Positions 35,132 through 47,600 of a stretch of DNA of 64,000 bases are shown here, piece after piece (the first letter of the stretch is position 1; every line of letters begins with the position of its first letter). This DNA comes from Escallonia rubra (taxonomy: Eukaryota; Streptophyta; Magnoliopsida; Escalloniales; Escalloniaceae), in assembly GCA_033065855.1 (NCBI GenBank), contig JAVXUO010002216.1, positions 124,001-188,000 on the forward strand, read 5' to 3'. The notes under the pieces are model-generated. The model was not told where the DNA came from. It saw only the letters and a list, made by a program, of their open reading frames with translations, and made no database searches. Position numbers and translations under genes: made by a program.

Positions 35132-36994
35132 TTACCAAAAGTCTCCACATGTACAAACACCATCAGTAAACTGGTGAAACCGATGCATGTCCCTTATGAT
35201 GATGACCCTATTAACAATCTTTGAGATAAGTTTGACGGCATTGTGACAATCTCCACAAATCCTAAGATTCTTTGTGATTCGAAGAGTAGTTCCTGGACTA
35301 GTGTTGATGAGCCCAAATGCGATAGCCAACCTCTCACTGTGGTAGGAAAGTGCCTCTTCCTTTGCTTCATCTTCGATGTCATGAAGCACAAAATCCGTCG
35401 AGGGCACATAACCCAAGCGTTTCATTGGAGCTACCAACTCCTCAAGCCGAGAATAAATCTGGTCTGACTGAGAATGCGACCTGTCTCCTACTCCAAATTT
35501 ATGAACCTGATTATTGAACTCTATCAAACTGAATCCCTGAAGTTTATTGGTTCCTCGTCTAGCCATCATCTTCCTCACTTTCGCAACATCACTCCATCTA
35601 CATTTTGCAGCATAAATGTTGGAGAGCAGAACATGATAGCCGGCATGAAAAGGGTCTAGCTCAAAAATTCGATCAGCTATCCGTTCTGCTAAATCTAAAT
35701 TGGTATAAACTCGGCATGCACCTAGCAGAGATCCCCATATACTTGAATCAGGTTTCAGTGGCATAGATTCTATCAGTTCTTCTGCTTCAGAGAGCTGTCC
35801 TGCACGTCCAAGAAGATCCACCATACACGCATAGTTACTTAGTTTTGGTACAATTCCAAATTCCTCTCTCATCAACCGAAAATACCTCTTGCCTTGTTCT
35901 TTCAACCCTGAATGGCTACAAGCTGAGAGAACGCAAGTGAATGTTACATCATTCGGCCTTACTCCCTCTTCAACCATTTCATTGAAAAGATCAATCGCCT
36001 TCAGTCCATCCCCATAAAGTCCATAGCTTGCAATCATTGCACTCCAGCAAACAACATCTTTTCCCACTGTTTCATCAAACAATCTACGTGCCAAATTCAA
36101 ACTCCCACACTTCGCGTACATATCCATCAGAGCAGTTGCAACCAAGATATCCAACTCAAATCCAGTCTTAATGCTATAACCATGAAACCCTTCACCTTTC
36201 CTCAAAGCTCCTAGGTTCCCACAAGCCAGAAGAACACTCAGTATACCTACCCTATTGGGTTTTACCCCAGAACAGAGCATAAAATCAAAGAAATCCAACG
36301 CCTCGCTGTTATGACCATTATGGGCATAGCCAGAGATCATGGAAGTCCAACAAACCAAATCTCTCTCCGGCATCTTATCAAACACCTGGCGTGCAGAGTC
36401 TATTTGACCGCATTTAGCATACATATCAACCAAAGCAACATGAACGTAAACATCACTGCTACACCCACAACACACAGAATGCTGGTGAATTAGTCTACCC
36501 ATTTGCAAATTTGATAACCCAGCGCACGATTTAAGAGCAAAAGGGAAGGCGTACTTGTCTGGTCTTAAACCCTTTTCCATCATTTTGGTGTATAATTCTA
36601 GTGACTGCTGCAATTGGCCACCGTTGGCACATGCTCGTATCATTAGATTCCATACATAGCTACTGGCATTGGGTGTCTTTTGAAATAGATTATTGGCGAA
36701 ATCCACGCAGTTGAATGATATATAAAGAAGCGTGGATTGGGTTGATAAGTGTGAGTCATGTTGAAGGCCATATGCAAAGATCTTTGCGTGGACTTTTTTG
36801 AGGTAAGTGACGTTGGTGCAGTTCTGTAAGGCTGCGGAGATGTCGAGGGCAATATCATTGATGGGTTTGCCGTGGATAAATTGCTGTGATTTTAGACGGG
36901 AAGCTATGGAGGTAAAGAGGTGGTTAGGGTTTGCAAATCTGTTGTGAAGTGCAACTATGTTGACTGGTAAAAGATGATTGGGGAGAGTTCTCAT
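35132..36994 (-). CDS. Pentatricopeptide repeat protein, PLS class with DYW domain
   Basis: An intronless gene of 620 codons. PPR proteins of this class bind organelle RNA, and the DYW domain is a cytidine deaminase for C-to-U editing. A run of PLS repeats is seen from about residue 75 (NASSYVWNLMIRACAN; DVYVHVALVDMYAKCGQI; DLVCWTSMISGYAHNG). E and E+ motifs follow (SSIWGSLLGACR, HAGYHVLLSNIYA). The C-terminus has the deaminase signature HSERLAIAFGL, ICGDCHN and HRFHQFTDGVCTCGDFW. It ends in DFW rather than DYW. The zinc and catalytic residues (H-x-E, C-x-x-C-H) are present, so it is probably active. The N-terminus (about 60 residues, few acidic residues) could be an organelle targeting peptide. 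The editing target is not known. Confidence 0.95.
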   Translation of the reverse strand: MRTLPNHLLPVNIVALHNRFANPNHLFTSIASRLKSQQFIHGKPINDIALDISAALQNCTNVTYLKKVHAKIFAYGLQHDSHLSTQSTLLYISFNCVDFANNLFQKTPNASSYVWNLMIRACANGGQLQQSLELYTKMMEKGLRPDKYAFPFALKSCAGLSNLQMGRLIHQHSVCCGCSSDVYVHVALVDMYAKCGQIDSARQVFDKMPERDLVCWTSMISGYAHNGHNSEALDFFDFMLCSGVKPNRVGILSVLLACGNLGALRKGEGFHGYSIKTGFELDILVATALMDMYAKCGSLNLARRLFDETVGKDVVCWSAMIASYGLYGDGLKAIDLFNEMVEEGVRPNDVTFTCVLSACSHSGLKEQGKRYFRLMREEFGIVPKLSNYACMVDLLGRAGQLSEAEELIESMPLKPDSSIWGSLLGACRVYTNLDLAERIADRIFELDPFHAGYHVLLSNIYAAKCRWSDVAKVRKMMARRGTNKLQGFSLIEFNNQVHKFGVGDRSHSQSDQIYSRLEELVAPMKRLGYVPSTDFVLHDIEDEAKEEALSYHSERLAIAFGLINTSPGTTLRITKNLRICGDCHNAVKLISKIVNRVIIIRDMHRFHQFTDGVCTCGDFW

Positions 36995-39801
36995 TCAGAT
37001 ATGTTTACTGGCAAAAAGAGGACTTGGTAGTTGGTTTCTTCTCATTCAAATAGCCAAAAGGTCTTACAAAGAAGACATTTACAAGTTCTAACAGTTTTGT
37101 GAGAGCTTTTTTTAGGTACTTGAGTTGATTTTTGACATCACTTTCTGAAATTACAATGCCATTATTGATGTGGTATGCGTGGGTTGAGCCCAACAGAGTT
37201 CTATAGCAGCAGCTTCAGCCGGAGTTGGCAAGCTAACTCTACAGGAGTACCGAGTACCATCCATGTGAAACCATGGATATAGTAGCAACCTCTTCAGAAT
37301 CCATAACAAAACTTTGCTATTTCCAAGTGTCCTCTTTTTGGTGTAAATGTCAAAAATATCAATCACAATCAAAATCAAGGGAATTACATATAAAAGTATG
37401 AATACGCGAAGGCATACATAGTTCAAATTGTTGCAGGTTCTCTGAATCAAAGATGCCGATAAGAACACAAGACATCAAGAGGTTAATCACATATTGACAT
37501 CCCTCCACAATTGCTCCCTGGTCCTAGCCTTAACATCAGAAATCCTACTGGTTATTTCCGGCCATATTCTAAATACTTCTACAGCCAAGGCCAACTTCCA
37601 CGGCTTTATCTTGAAGCTACAGCCTGCACAGTTTCAATCATGTCGCTTCACTAACAGGCAATCTCTTAACTTTATCCTTCCTTCGCAACTTACTTTTACA
37701 GACCATTCAGAAATTGATGCACATTTAAGAAGCTTGCCCGTCAATGACGCTGCATTATCCACTGCACATTAGAGCTGAAGTTCTAGTGGCTCTCCATGCA
37801 GATGCAAATGAGAAACTCCAATCAGGTGTTCGCTTCCAAATGACCGAGTTAGGGGAGGAAGAGTTTGGTCTCGGATTATCTTGGAAATGATGTGTGGAGT
37901 CAATTAGCATATATCTAGTCATTGGAGAGCAACAGGTAGTACCTCTCACTGATAGTGGCATCGTTGTTACTGGCCGCACTGTAGACAATTCAATCTCCAT
38001 TTGAGACGATCATTGGGAGGTGCCATCCCCTACTTTGTAAGACTAATTGCTGCATAGCGTTCCTAATCTTCACAGGTTTTCTCCGGGTTTAAGAGATATC
38101 TCTAGGTGGAGTATAGGTCCAACAACCGCCTACAAATTAAGGAAGAGCCATTTAATCTGCCAATCACTTTATCAATGGATAGAACACGAACCAAAGGAAA
38201 CTGAGAATGGTCCATGGTGCTGATTTAATACAGTCGGCGGGGACATCAGTACCAAAAAGATGCAGCTAACTCCACAGGAAATTTAAATTGAACTGAGACA
38301 TATATTTAACAGTTTATAAGACCACTCTGCCATCTGGTTATACAATTGGATACAAGATCCGAGCAGTTTAACCATTCCCAGGCTCAAACATCCATGCTTT
38401 CATGACCTTAAAAAACCCAACAGAGAAGTCTCAGATTAATTCAGGGCTGAAGCACACGGTCATCAGCCCTCCAGAGTGTTAAATAATTTGATCTAGGCTG
38501 CAACAGATCCATCATCTCCAAACTCGAGAGTCGTGAATAAAATGTCATGCCCAGTAGTCAGATAAAATCTGCATCATGCAGCGCAATAGTCATAACAGGA
38601 GCATAACCCGCCTCTTTCATTTTCATCTTCAATATACTCGGCAACTAAAATGTGCTGACCCTGCAACCAGATAAGAAACTGTGGACCTCTCTCCTACTGT
38701 TAACCCAATTTGACCAGATTGACATTATAAGTTCCACTGCAGCATCCCATTTTCCTTTACACAGTATGTAATAACCAGCATGGTCAAATTTAATTGCAGA
38801 GATACCTTGATGCCACTATATTTCTAAGGAGAAATCTTCCAGGGAAAACCGACTGGCACATTGACTTCCGTATAAGAGTATTTTTCTTCTGCAATTCCGA
38901 AAATGATGGTTCTATTCAGCCCAATTTATTAGGATGGAATATTGAGTTTGACCATGAAAAAGAAGTAACATAAGTGCGATTAAGTAGCTGAGTAAGACTA
39001 CATTACGAACTTACTTAGGTCTTAAGAGGGCTATTAACAAATTGAATCCTAATCAATTTATTGGTGCTGCACTGAGAAAAAAGCAAGATCTTTACCTAGA
39101 AGGAAATTTTGTTCCAGTTGACAGGCTATGACACGCACGAGCATCCACTATTTTCCCCAAGAACTGAGGGCTTCGATATCCGTGATTATGTTGAATAAAA
39201 ATGGCCAACCTACATAACAAGAAATATACTTATAAGCCAACAAATATCCAGATGTCATGCAGATCTAGAGAAGTAAACAGATAAAGCTATTAACGTAAAC
39301 CTGCAATAGAGCTGAACGACTCATTATGGTCTCTCTGGATATTTAAAAGAAAACCAGTTGAGCAACTAATATTATAAATTTTGCAATTGTTACCTTCTAG
39401 GAGAGGGCTACCATCTTTTCAGAATGCTGCTTCAACTTCATTGTTTAAATTAGACAAAGTCTATAAAGCATCGTGTATATTGGCCGAACTCGGTCAACAT
39501 TTCTAACGTGATCTTGGCGGCCAACATAGCGAGTGGAAGGCATATTCCAAACAAAAGGGCTAGCCCAGTGCATGTGGCACACCATTGTAAGGTCTGGAAA
39601 GGGTTCTACAGCCTAACCTCTGGTATTGAAACTTGTGGCCTCCAAGTCAGAATGGAGCAAACCTTATTGTTGCAACAAGGCTCAGCCCCAATGGCATGTC
39701 CAACAGTCAGCTGCAATTCTTGGGAACCGACCAGGACAGCGGTTCGTAGACAGGGAACAAATAAGAGTCATAACATCAGATTACAGATCCATGCTACCAA
39801 A
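36995..39801. other. Spacer between the two PPR genes
   Basis: 2.8 kb with no intact gene. The only recognisable content is a decayed PPR 3' end at 38573-38800. Open frames on both strands at 37151-38000 show no domain features. Confidence 0.45.
38573..38800 (-). pseudogene. Decayed PPR E/E+ domain fragment
   Basis: Read on the minus strand, the fragment has DHAGYYIL, GKWDAAV, REVHSFLSG and KEAGYAPV, ending in ALHDADF. These line up in order with HAGYYLLLSNIYAVDGKWDN, SEVHSFIAGDR, NEEGYPG and LLHDVN at the end of the neighbouring PPR gene (39802-41910). Stops and frame breaks are present. It is therefore an old partial duplication of a PPR 3' end, about 1.2 kb from its likely relative and in the same orientation. 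Confidence 0.75.
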
Positions 39802-41910
39802 CTATAAAACTTTATTCACATCATGCAGCAGAACATCCAAACCAGGATAACCCTCCTCATTCATTTTGACCTTCAACGTTCTCAGCATACCATAAATGTG
39901 CTCAGACTTGGGATGGATTCTATCCCCAGCTATAAAACTGTGGACCTCACTCCTAATCTCAACTGTACTTCGACCATATACCTTCTTCAATTCTTTCTCG
40001 TCAATTAAGGTTCTAAGTTTTGCCACATTATCCCATTTCCCATCAACAGCATAAATATTTGATAAAAGAAGGTAATATCCAGCATGATTAGAATCCATGT
40101 GGAAAAGATTTCGTGCGGCAATCTCTCCCAGTTCAGTACTTTGATGAATCCTACATGCACCAAGCAGTGCTCCCCAAACGTGGGGCCCAACTGACACTGG
40201 CATCTGGTTTATAATGCCCATCGCCTTATCCAACTCGCCAGTGCGGCCCAAAAGATCAACCATTATACCATAATGGTGTGAATCAGGTGTAAGCTGGTAT
40301 TGGTGAATCATTGTATCAAAAATTTCAATTCCTTCTTTAATCAAGCCTGCATGGCTACAAGCAGACAAAATCGAAAGAAAAGTTACATTATTTGGCATAA
40401 CTGCGGAGTATTTGAGCATCCGCTCAAATATCTCTAGTGCTTCCCTCCCTCGTCCATGAATTCCATAACCTGCAATCATTGAGCTCCAAACAACAACATC
40501 TCTATCATTCATATCTTTAAAAACTTTGACTGCATTATTCAAGCTACCACATTTTGAGTACGATTCTATCAGCGAAGCCCCAACAAAAGCGTTACTATCA
40601 AAGCCACTTCTGACCACACGGCAATGGAGGCACAAAGCTTGTTGAAGAACTCCTGATTCTGAACAAGCTGTGAGGATTTTCACCATAATAACAGCATCCG
40701 GTTGGATTTCACTTGACAACATATTGCAGAATACTTCCATTGACTTGTGTGCCATTCCATTGTGAACACATCCACATAGCAACGCAGCCCAAGAAACTGC
40801 ATCTTTCTTGGGCATTCTCTCAAAGAGCTCAACTGCTTCATCAGGGGAAGAGCAGCTCATGTACATATCAATAAGCGCCGTAGAAACCATGATATCCAAC
40901 TCAAATCCTGACCGCACAGCAAGTTCATGAATCTTCTTACCCTCGTCTAAATCACAAGTCGCTTCACAAGCTTGTAAAGCACTAATAATTGAAACTGAAT
41001 TGGGTTCAAATTTGTTATGGATCATTTGGTTAAACAGCTCTAGTGCTTCACTCGGAGCTCCATTGTGAGCATAACAAGAAATAACGGACGCCCAGGAGAT
41101 CACATCTTTCTCTCTCATCATCCTAAACATTTTTGCCGCAGCATTTAAAGAACCTGTCTTTGCATATAGATTTAATAAAGCATTGACCAACGATAAGCCA
41201 CAATCAAAGCCTTTTCTGGTCACATATCCATGAACACTCCTTCCAGCCTTCAAATCCAACAACTGAACACAAGCGGAAACAACACTAACAAGCGTTACAG
41301 GATCCGGACTTACATGCCCCGTCATCGCCATTCGGATGAAAATCAACAGTGCCTCAATTGGATATCCATTCTGCTCATATCCGGTAATGATGGTAGTCCA
41401 CAAAACCACATCCGGGCGAGAATGTTCTTCAAAAACCCTTAAAGCATCACCTACCAATCCACATTTTGAGTACAAGTCGATCAGTGCCGACCCAACATAC
41501 ATGTTAGAGTCAAACTTATCATTTTTCTTGATAGACCCATGAATCATTTTGCCAAACTCGAGTGCCTGCAACCGAGAACATGCCTTTAACGCAATGGTTA
41601 GAGTAATATGATCCGGTTGTTCGGCAGAAAACATGTTAGAAAACAGTGAAATAGTTTCTTGATAGTGTTTCTCTCTACAGTGGCATCTAAGTATGGCATT
41701 CCAGATATAAGCAGTTCGTTGAGGTATTTCGTCGAACAGCTTGCGTGCAGCTTTGGGAGATGCATACTTAGCGTAAAGAAGGTTCAGTTTGGTGGCAAAA
41801 GAGTCATCGACGAAGCAACCAGTCTTTGTAAGAACAGCATGCAGTTGAGTGACTGAGTTGCCATTGTTACATGCTTCAAAAAGATTGACAACAATTTCCC
41901 ACCTTTTCAT
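39802..41910 (-). CDS. Pentatricopeptide repeat protein, PLS class, E/E+ type (At3g01580-like)
   Basis: An intronless gene of 702 codons, minus strand. PLS repeats run through almost the whole protein (NMYVGSALIDLYSKCGLV, DVVLWTTIITGYEQNG, DIMVSTALIDMYMSC, DVVVWSSMIAGYGIHG). E and E+ motifs follow (GPHVWGALLGACRIH, HAGYYLLLSNIYAV, STVEIRSEVHSFIAGDR). There is no DYW domain: it ends at LLHDVNKVL. Proteins of this type bind organelle RNA for editing or processing and need a DYW partner in trans. The overall sequence recalls Arabidopsis At3g01580 from memory; a search is needed to confirm. The start ATG at 41910 is the first in frame. Confidence 0.93.
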   Translation of the reverse strand: MKRWEIVVNLFEACNNGNSVTQLHAVLTKTGCFVDDSFATKLNLLYAKYASPKAARKLFDEIPQRTAYIWNAILRCHCREKHYQETISLFSNMFSAEQPDHITLTIALKACSRLQALEFGKMIHGSIKKNDKFDSNMYVGSALIDLYSKCGLVGDALRVFEEHSRPDVVLWTTIITGYEQNGYPIEALLIFIRMAMTGHVSPDPVTLVSVVSACVQLLDLKAGRSVHGYVTRKGFDCGLSLVNALLNLYAKTGSLNAAAKMFRMMREKDVISWASVISCYAHNGAPSEALELFNQMIHNKFEPNSVSIISALQACEATCDLDEGKKIHELAVRSGFELDIMVSTALIDMYMSCSSPDEAVELFERMPKKDAVSWAALLCGCVHNGMAHKSMEVFCNMLSSEIQPDAVIMVKILTACSESGVLQQALCLHCRVVRSGFDSNAFVGASLIESYSKCGSLNNAVKVFKDMNDRDVVVWSSMIAGYGIHGRGREALEIFERMLKYSAVMPNNVTFLSILSACSHAGLIKEGIEIFDTMIHQYQLTPDSHHYGIMVDLLGRTGELDKAMGIINQMPVSVGPHVWGALLGACRIHQSTELGEIAARNLFHMDSNHAGYYLLLSNIYAVDGKWDNVAKLRTLIDEKELKKVYGRSTVEIRSEVHSFIAGDRIHPKSEHIYGMLRTLKVKMNEEGYPGLDVLLHDVNKVL

Positions 41911-44638
41911 ACGAGGCGTTCAAGTCACAGCGACGTTTTGTATGGCCGGGGGGGGGTGGTAGGGTGATTGCCTTAAATATAAAAATATCCAAAGATGGAT
42001 TTTGGAAATAACCTAATTAACTTGTTTGATAAATTGAAAACTAAAGCTTAAAGTTTATGCAAATAACTAGATATATGATTTAACCATAATCTATGAAAAT
42101 TGGATCAATGTCGGATAACTAATATATTTTCTATACAAATACATATATGTAGAGCCTCTTGGTAGTGATAATCCTCATAATCGTGACATGTGGAGGTGGT
42201 CGTGGTGATGACATCGTAGTAATGTGGGTGTCAATGGCACGATGGTATTAATAATAGTGGCATCAGTCACGATGCCATGGCAATGGAATGGTTTTTGCTA
42301 ATATCTGCAATATAGTCATGGTAGGAGTTTTCACGAGAAAAATGAGCGACAAGTTCCCTATTAATACGTCCGAGAGTCCTGAATTCACTAGTGTATAATA
42401 TCCAATGATCCTTGAATAATAAGTTGGTGATTTTGAAAATACTATTATTAAGTTGTTAATAAAGTGGAAAACTAGAGTTTCTTCAAATAACTAAATTTAT
42501 CATTTAACCAGTTTTGTAGAATGACATATAACATAAGTTTCACACCAATATGACTTTTATCAAGTACTCTGTGTATACATACATCCATAACGTTGTAGTA
42601 GTGACGATGGCATCGGTGATTGTGCTATGGCGATTGAATGGTGGTGATGTTATATCATGTTAAGAGGTTGGAAGCATGGTATTGACGACGAAAGTCAAGC
42701 ATGATGGTGGGGCGATAATGGAATTTTTTTCATCTGGAGCTGAGCAAACCGCTTTGATTCTCGTTACTTCGAATATAAAGAATTATGAATTAAACTAGTA
42801 GATTAAGTTCAATGCAAGTTGAGCCCTAAGACTCGACAATCCTTGTGCCCCTTGACTGCTGTCGATGTCGCTACCCACATATCTGCACCTACCAACGAAC
42901 ACAACTGCATCTGCCATCATTTACCACTACCATGTCCACGGCCAACCTTACTTAAACTTGCCATAGCCACCTCACTGTCGTCGCCACCCCACATATATGC
43001 TCCTACCAAGTCGAGGCTGTCCAATTGGAACTTTTAGGATTCAACCGATGGGGGGTGGTGTAGTGAATCTAATTATGATAGTTGGTGTGTGAGTTCGATG
43101 ACGGTGACTAGCGGTGGTGCTTCGGAAGTGACCGAGAAGTGTCCCATTGGATAAGAAAAGGACATTCCAAGGTTAAAGGAAAAAATAAAAGAAGAAAACT
43201 TAAAAATGAAAACGGTGTAATCAATCGCATACCTGTAAAATTTAAAAATCAAGAGAGAGTTTAGTTCTTTTTCTTTTGAAAACTAAAAATCAAAATCACA
43301 AAGATGTCAAGTATACCCTAAACGCGATGGACCTTAATCGTAACTTTCTAGTGCACATTAACATGTCACACTTTATACATCACATAAAAGAAAAACATTA
43401 TTTATCCACACTTGTATTTTTATATTGTCTTACCTATCTATACTGCTTATTAAGTCAAAATTTGATTTGGTGTAACACATTTTGGTGTTACATAACTACT
43501 AATCTACAATGATGACAAGTAGTAATTCAAGAATTTTTTTTAAAAAGTGACACAAAATGAAAATTTCAATTGATAAGTAACTACCTACAAAATTATATTT
43601 AGTTTTTCCAAATTAAAATTCATCAAAAAATAGAGTTAAAGTAATATTTAAAAGCCAAGTTTGATACAATAACAATATTTTGCTAACTTATGTTAGGACA
43701 CGTATGACTAACTTATTTTTTTGTAATTTAAGTTTCATTTTACTGAATATGACAATAAACATGCATACGTGATATTTAATTTTTTTAAAAAAAATAAAAT
43801 TTGTACTATTAATTTCATTTTTGTACATGCATCACGTGTGTCACGATAGCTCATACTACTTATTATGCCAAAACTTAGTTTGGTGGAACACCTTTTTAGT
43901 GTTATATAAACTATCAACCTACAATAATGACAAGTGGCACTACAATAATTTTTTTAAAAAAATAACACAAAATAAAAATCTTAATTGGTAAGTAACTACC
44001 TACAAAAATATGTTTAATTTTCACAAGTTAAAATTCATTAGAAAATATAGTTAAGAAATTAAAAGTCAAGTTTGATACAATAATAGTTTTTTGCTGATTT
44101 ATCTTTGGACCCACGTGACAAACTTATTTTTTTATTATTTGAAATTTATTTTACTAAAAATAAAATATTTAATTTTGTAAACAAAATTTATACTGTTAAT
44201 TTGATTTTCACAGACACATGGCATCAGAAGGTACGGTTGCCGACATGGCAGGACCACCGGAGGCCAGTGGCGGGTGAATTGACGAGGAAGACGCCAAACA
44301 CGAAGACTGAAAGATCGACCCCTCAACACGAAGAGCATCCTATGACAACACACGCTTGTAATATCCTCTCTCTCTCTCTCCTTAATCTCACATCTATATA
44401 CTATATATATACAATTCCTCTTTACATGGACTTTTCATAAATTATCGGATGTGGTGGCCTTTTTCTTCGAACTCGAAGCCGATAACACTATAATAATAAC
44501 AACCCATTAAAATAATTCGCTGATAATCGTAAGATTGTTACGTTTCTCACATCGCTTCATTCTTGTATCGATCTTTAATCGAGCTCTATTCGTTAATCTG
44601 GGCAGTTTTGATTGGCTTGTTACTTCTTAGGGCTAGAT
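41911..44638. other. AT-rich intergenic DNA with tandem duplications
   Basis: 2.7 kb without a supported gene. A G run lies at 41946-41957 next to the PPR start. Two diverged ~430-base units can be aligned at about 42005 and 42435, and two ~413-base units at 43441 and 43854. A TATA-like TATATACTATATATATAC at about 44394-44411 may belong to the epimerase gene promoter. Confidence 0.45.
43441..44227. repeat. Two-unit ~413-bp tandem duplication
   Basis: The unit starting TACTGCTTATTAAGTCAAAA at 43441 recurs, diverged, at 43854 as TACTACTTATTATGCCAAAA. Shared landmarks include AAGTAACTACCTACAAAA, CAAGTTTGATACAATAA and AACTTATTTTTTT. The units end at about 43836 and 44227. No coding content or LTR boundary (TG...CA with primer-binding site) was seen. 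Confidence 0.75.
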
Positions 44639-47600
44639 ATGATTAACGGCGCCGACGGGTCGAATCGGATTGTGCTGTACGAGCCGACTGGATCGACGGC
44701 TGAGGTATGTTTTGATGTTGTCGATTTTGAGTTTGTCTTTGCTGTTTCCGTTCCTGTTTTCGCTTTGCTATCTATGTTCGTTTTTCTATGTTAGACCGTC
44801 TCCGTGTTGCGCGTTTGTTATCTATGTTCGTTTTTCTCCTTTTTATTGTTCGTTGCTGCTTTAAATTTTGTAGCAGTTGTGCATATGCTTGTAATTGAAA
44901 TTGTGTTTGTTCACTTAAACAATTTTGACCTTCAGATGTATACGTGGAAAATGTGAACACTTATTTTGGTGGAAGGATAAGAGTACTCTGCTAATTTGTT
45001 TATCTATATTTTCTTCTCTTTTTTGAAAGTTCAGATTTATATTAGTATACGATAAGATATAATTTCAGCCCGGCATATCCTCTTTGCCATGCGTTAGGTT
45101 TTAATTGCCTACCATATTGTGTAGCTTCAGTTGTGAGCTTATTTGGGTATTTTTGGTCCAGGTGCTTCTACACGGTGGGCAGGTCGTATCTTGGAAAAAT
45201 GAACGTAGAGAAGAAATGCTTTTTATGACCAACAAGGTGAAACCATTCTTGTTCTAGATTTTCGGGAATCCGTGCTTATTTAGCTCTTGGATGTCCGCTT
45301 TTATATGCTAGGAACTTGAATATGCCCGTCAAACAGTGACTAATGCAGTTCGTTTCCATATTAACTTGTGATATGAGAGAGATTATGCAGTAGTTTAGTC
45401 TATTCTTGTTGTGTCTTAGTGTATATGTATTTCGCAGCTGCCAAGTGCTGGGGCCGTTGGTGTTGTCATTGGAGAACTACTGCTGTGCAGGGGTTTTCTT
45501 TTTATGGACATTTTAAACATGATTCTGAGCAAAACTATTTCCTTAAACATGTATTGCTGGAATGTTTTGGAAGGACGCGAAAGTAAGTTGGAAATACTGA
45601 AATTGTCAAGGCGTGGCATCTAGCATATTACAGCCTGGGATTAAAGAAGCAAGGATGTGAGATGTTTAAGCCATGCCAGCCTATTAAGATTTTTGTTTTC
45701 TAGTTTCACAGTTTCCTGAACTTACATTCCGTTCTTTTGGTTGCTCGTCTTGAATCATATATTACTGAACTTCTTGAACAAATGCAACAACGCCTCAAAC
45801 TTGTAATTAAGTTGCAATCTCCTCAAAATACTCAAATCATACGCAGTACACTTGTCAAGATGTAGCACGTTACCACATGAGATTAGCAAAGAAAGTGTGC
45901 AAGACGTTTAAGCCAGGCCAGCCTTCTCAGATTCATTTTCTAGAGTTCTTATATCAATTAGTTTGTTGAACAAATGCAACAACTTAGTGTCGAGTTGTCA
46001 ACTCAGTTCTTCTTGTTTGAGTTGTGCAAAGAAAGCAACATTTGCATAAATTTTTGTGTTCATTATAATTAATATGAGTGTTTTGCTCCGTTCCACAGGC
46101 TGTTTTGAAACCTAATAAAGCCATCAGGGGAGGTATACCCATTTGCTTCCCTCAGGTTGGCTGCTACCAGGACTGGCATATATTATTTAAGCTTCTATGT
46201 ACTTGGAACTTGTGCATGCTCCTAACTCTTGTATGCCTGCTATAGTTTGCAAATTTTGGTTCACTGGAACAACATGGGTTTGCAAGGAACAAATTGTGGT
46301 CATTGGACAATGATCCGTTGCCTTTGCCTCCGGCTAACAGTCAGTCAACAGTAGATCTGATACTGAGATCCACAGAAGAGGATCTAAAGACTTGGCCACA
46401 TAGGTATTGTTATATTGCAGCATGGATTCTTGAGACATGTAATTTGCCATGTTACTAGTATTTATAAGAGAATGGCAGTTCTGCTTATACGACTGAACTG
46501 AATATGATATCTTTCCTGTAGATTTGAGCTGCGGATTCGTATTTCTGTCAGTGCTAGCAAGCTCACTTTGATACCGCGCGTGAGAAACATTGATAATAAG
46601 AGCTTCTCATTTATGTTTGCTCTGCGTAATTACTTCTCTGTATCAGATGTCAGGTTTGCCTTGCAACTTGACCTTTTTTTTTTCTCATTTACATGAAAGC
46701 TGGTAGGAAAACTATTTATTCCATGTTCCTTTTTTTCCTTTCTTTGTGTGTATGGTGGAGTATGTCGTAATCTTTTTCATGAGTTGCTGCAGATCCCAAC
46801 TGTTCCTCTTTCAGTACTAAGTATCAACCCATTTACATGATAAAGCAGGGCGAGAATATTTTCTGTTCCTATTACATGACTTGCTGCACTCATCAAGTAT
46901 TCTGGAATTTCTTCCCTGCTTTATTTGTGTTGATGCTTGATGCTGAAGCATGTAATGGGTCTACTTCCACTAGCTCAGTGATTGGATGTTTTATTTTTAC
47001 CCTTTCAAGTGGCGTGATTCCGTTTGTTTTACAGTGAAGTACGTGTTGAGGGATTGGAGACACTTGACTACTTCGATAATTTGATGCGGAGAGAAAGGTA
47101 CACAGAGCAAGCAGATGCAATTACCTTTGATGGTGAGGTATTATTTTGCTCTCTGCTGTTGTTCTTAATCTTTGAGGTTTCCATAACATTCAACTGAAAT
47201 GGAACCCAACACCCAATGGTCAAACATGAACTACTTTTACGGTTGTTACAAGTTTTGCAATTGTCATGTAACTTTCAAGTAGTTTGGAACAATTATTTTT
47301 TGCTGTGTTCCAATTTTTTTAGTATTTACTATTTAAAATGGATGTCCTTTTAGATTGATCGAGTGTATCTGAGCACACCAACGAAGATTGCCATAATAGA
47401 CCATGAGAAGAAGAGAACCTTTGTACTGCGTAAAGAAGGCATGCCAGATGCAGGTTCGAGTGCTGTTCTAATTTTGAAGTTACTTTCCTTTTATGATCTT
47501 GGTTCTTTCTTGATAATTGGTGCACTTCGCAGCTGTGTGGAATCCTTGGGACAAAAAGGCCAAGGCTCTTCCGGACTTGGGAGATGAAGACTATAAAACT

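Noticed and set aside
37494..38000. Possible LINE or RNase H remnant between the PPR genes
   Set aside because: No reverse transcriptase or RNase H motif could be read in any frame.
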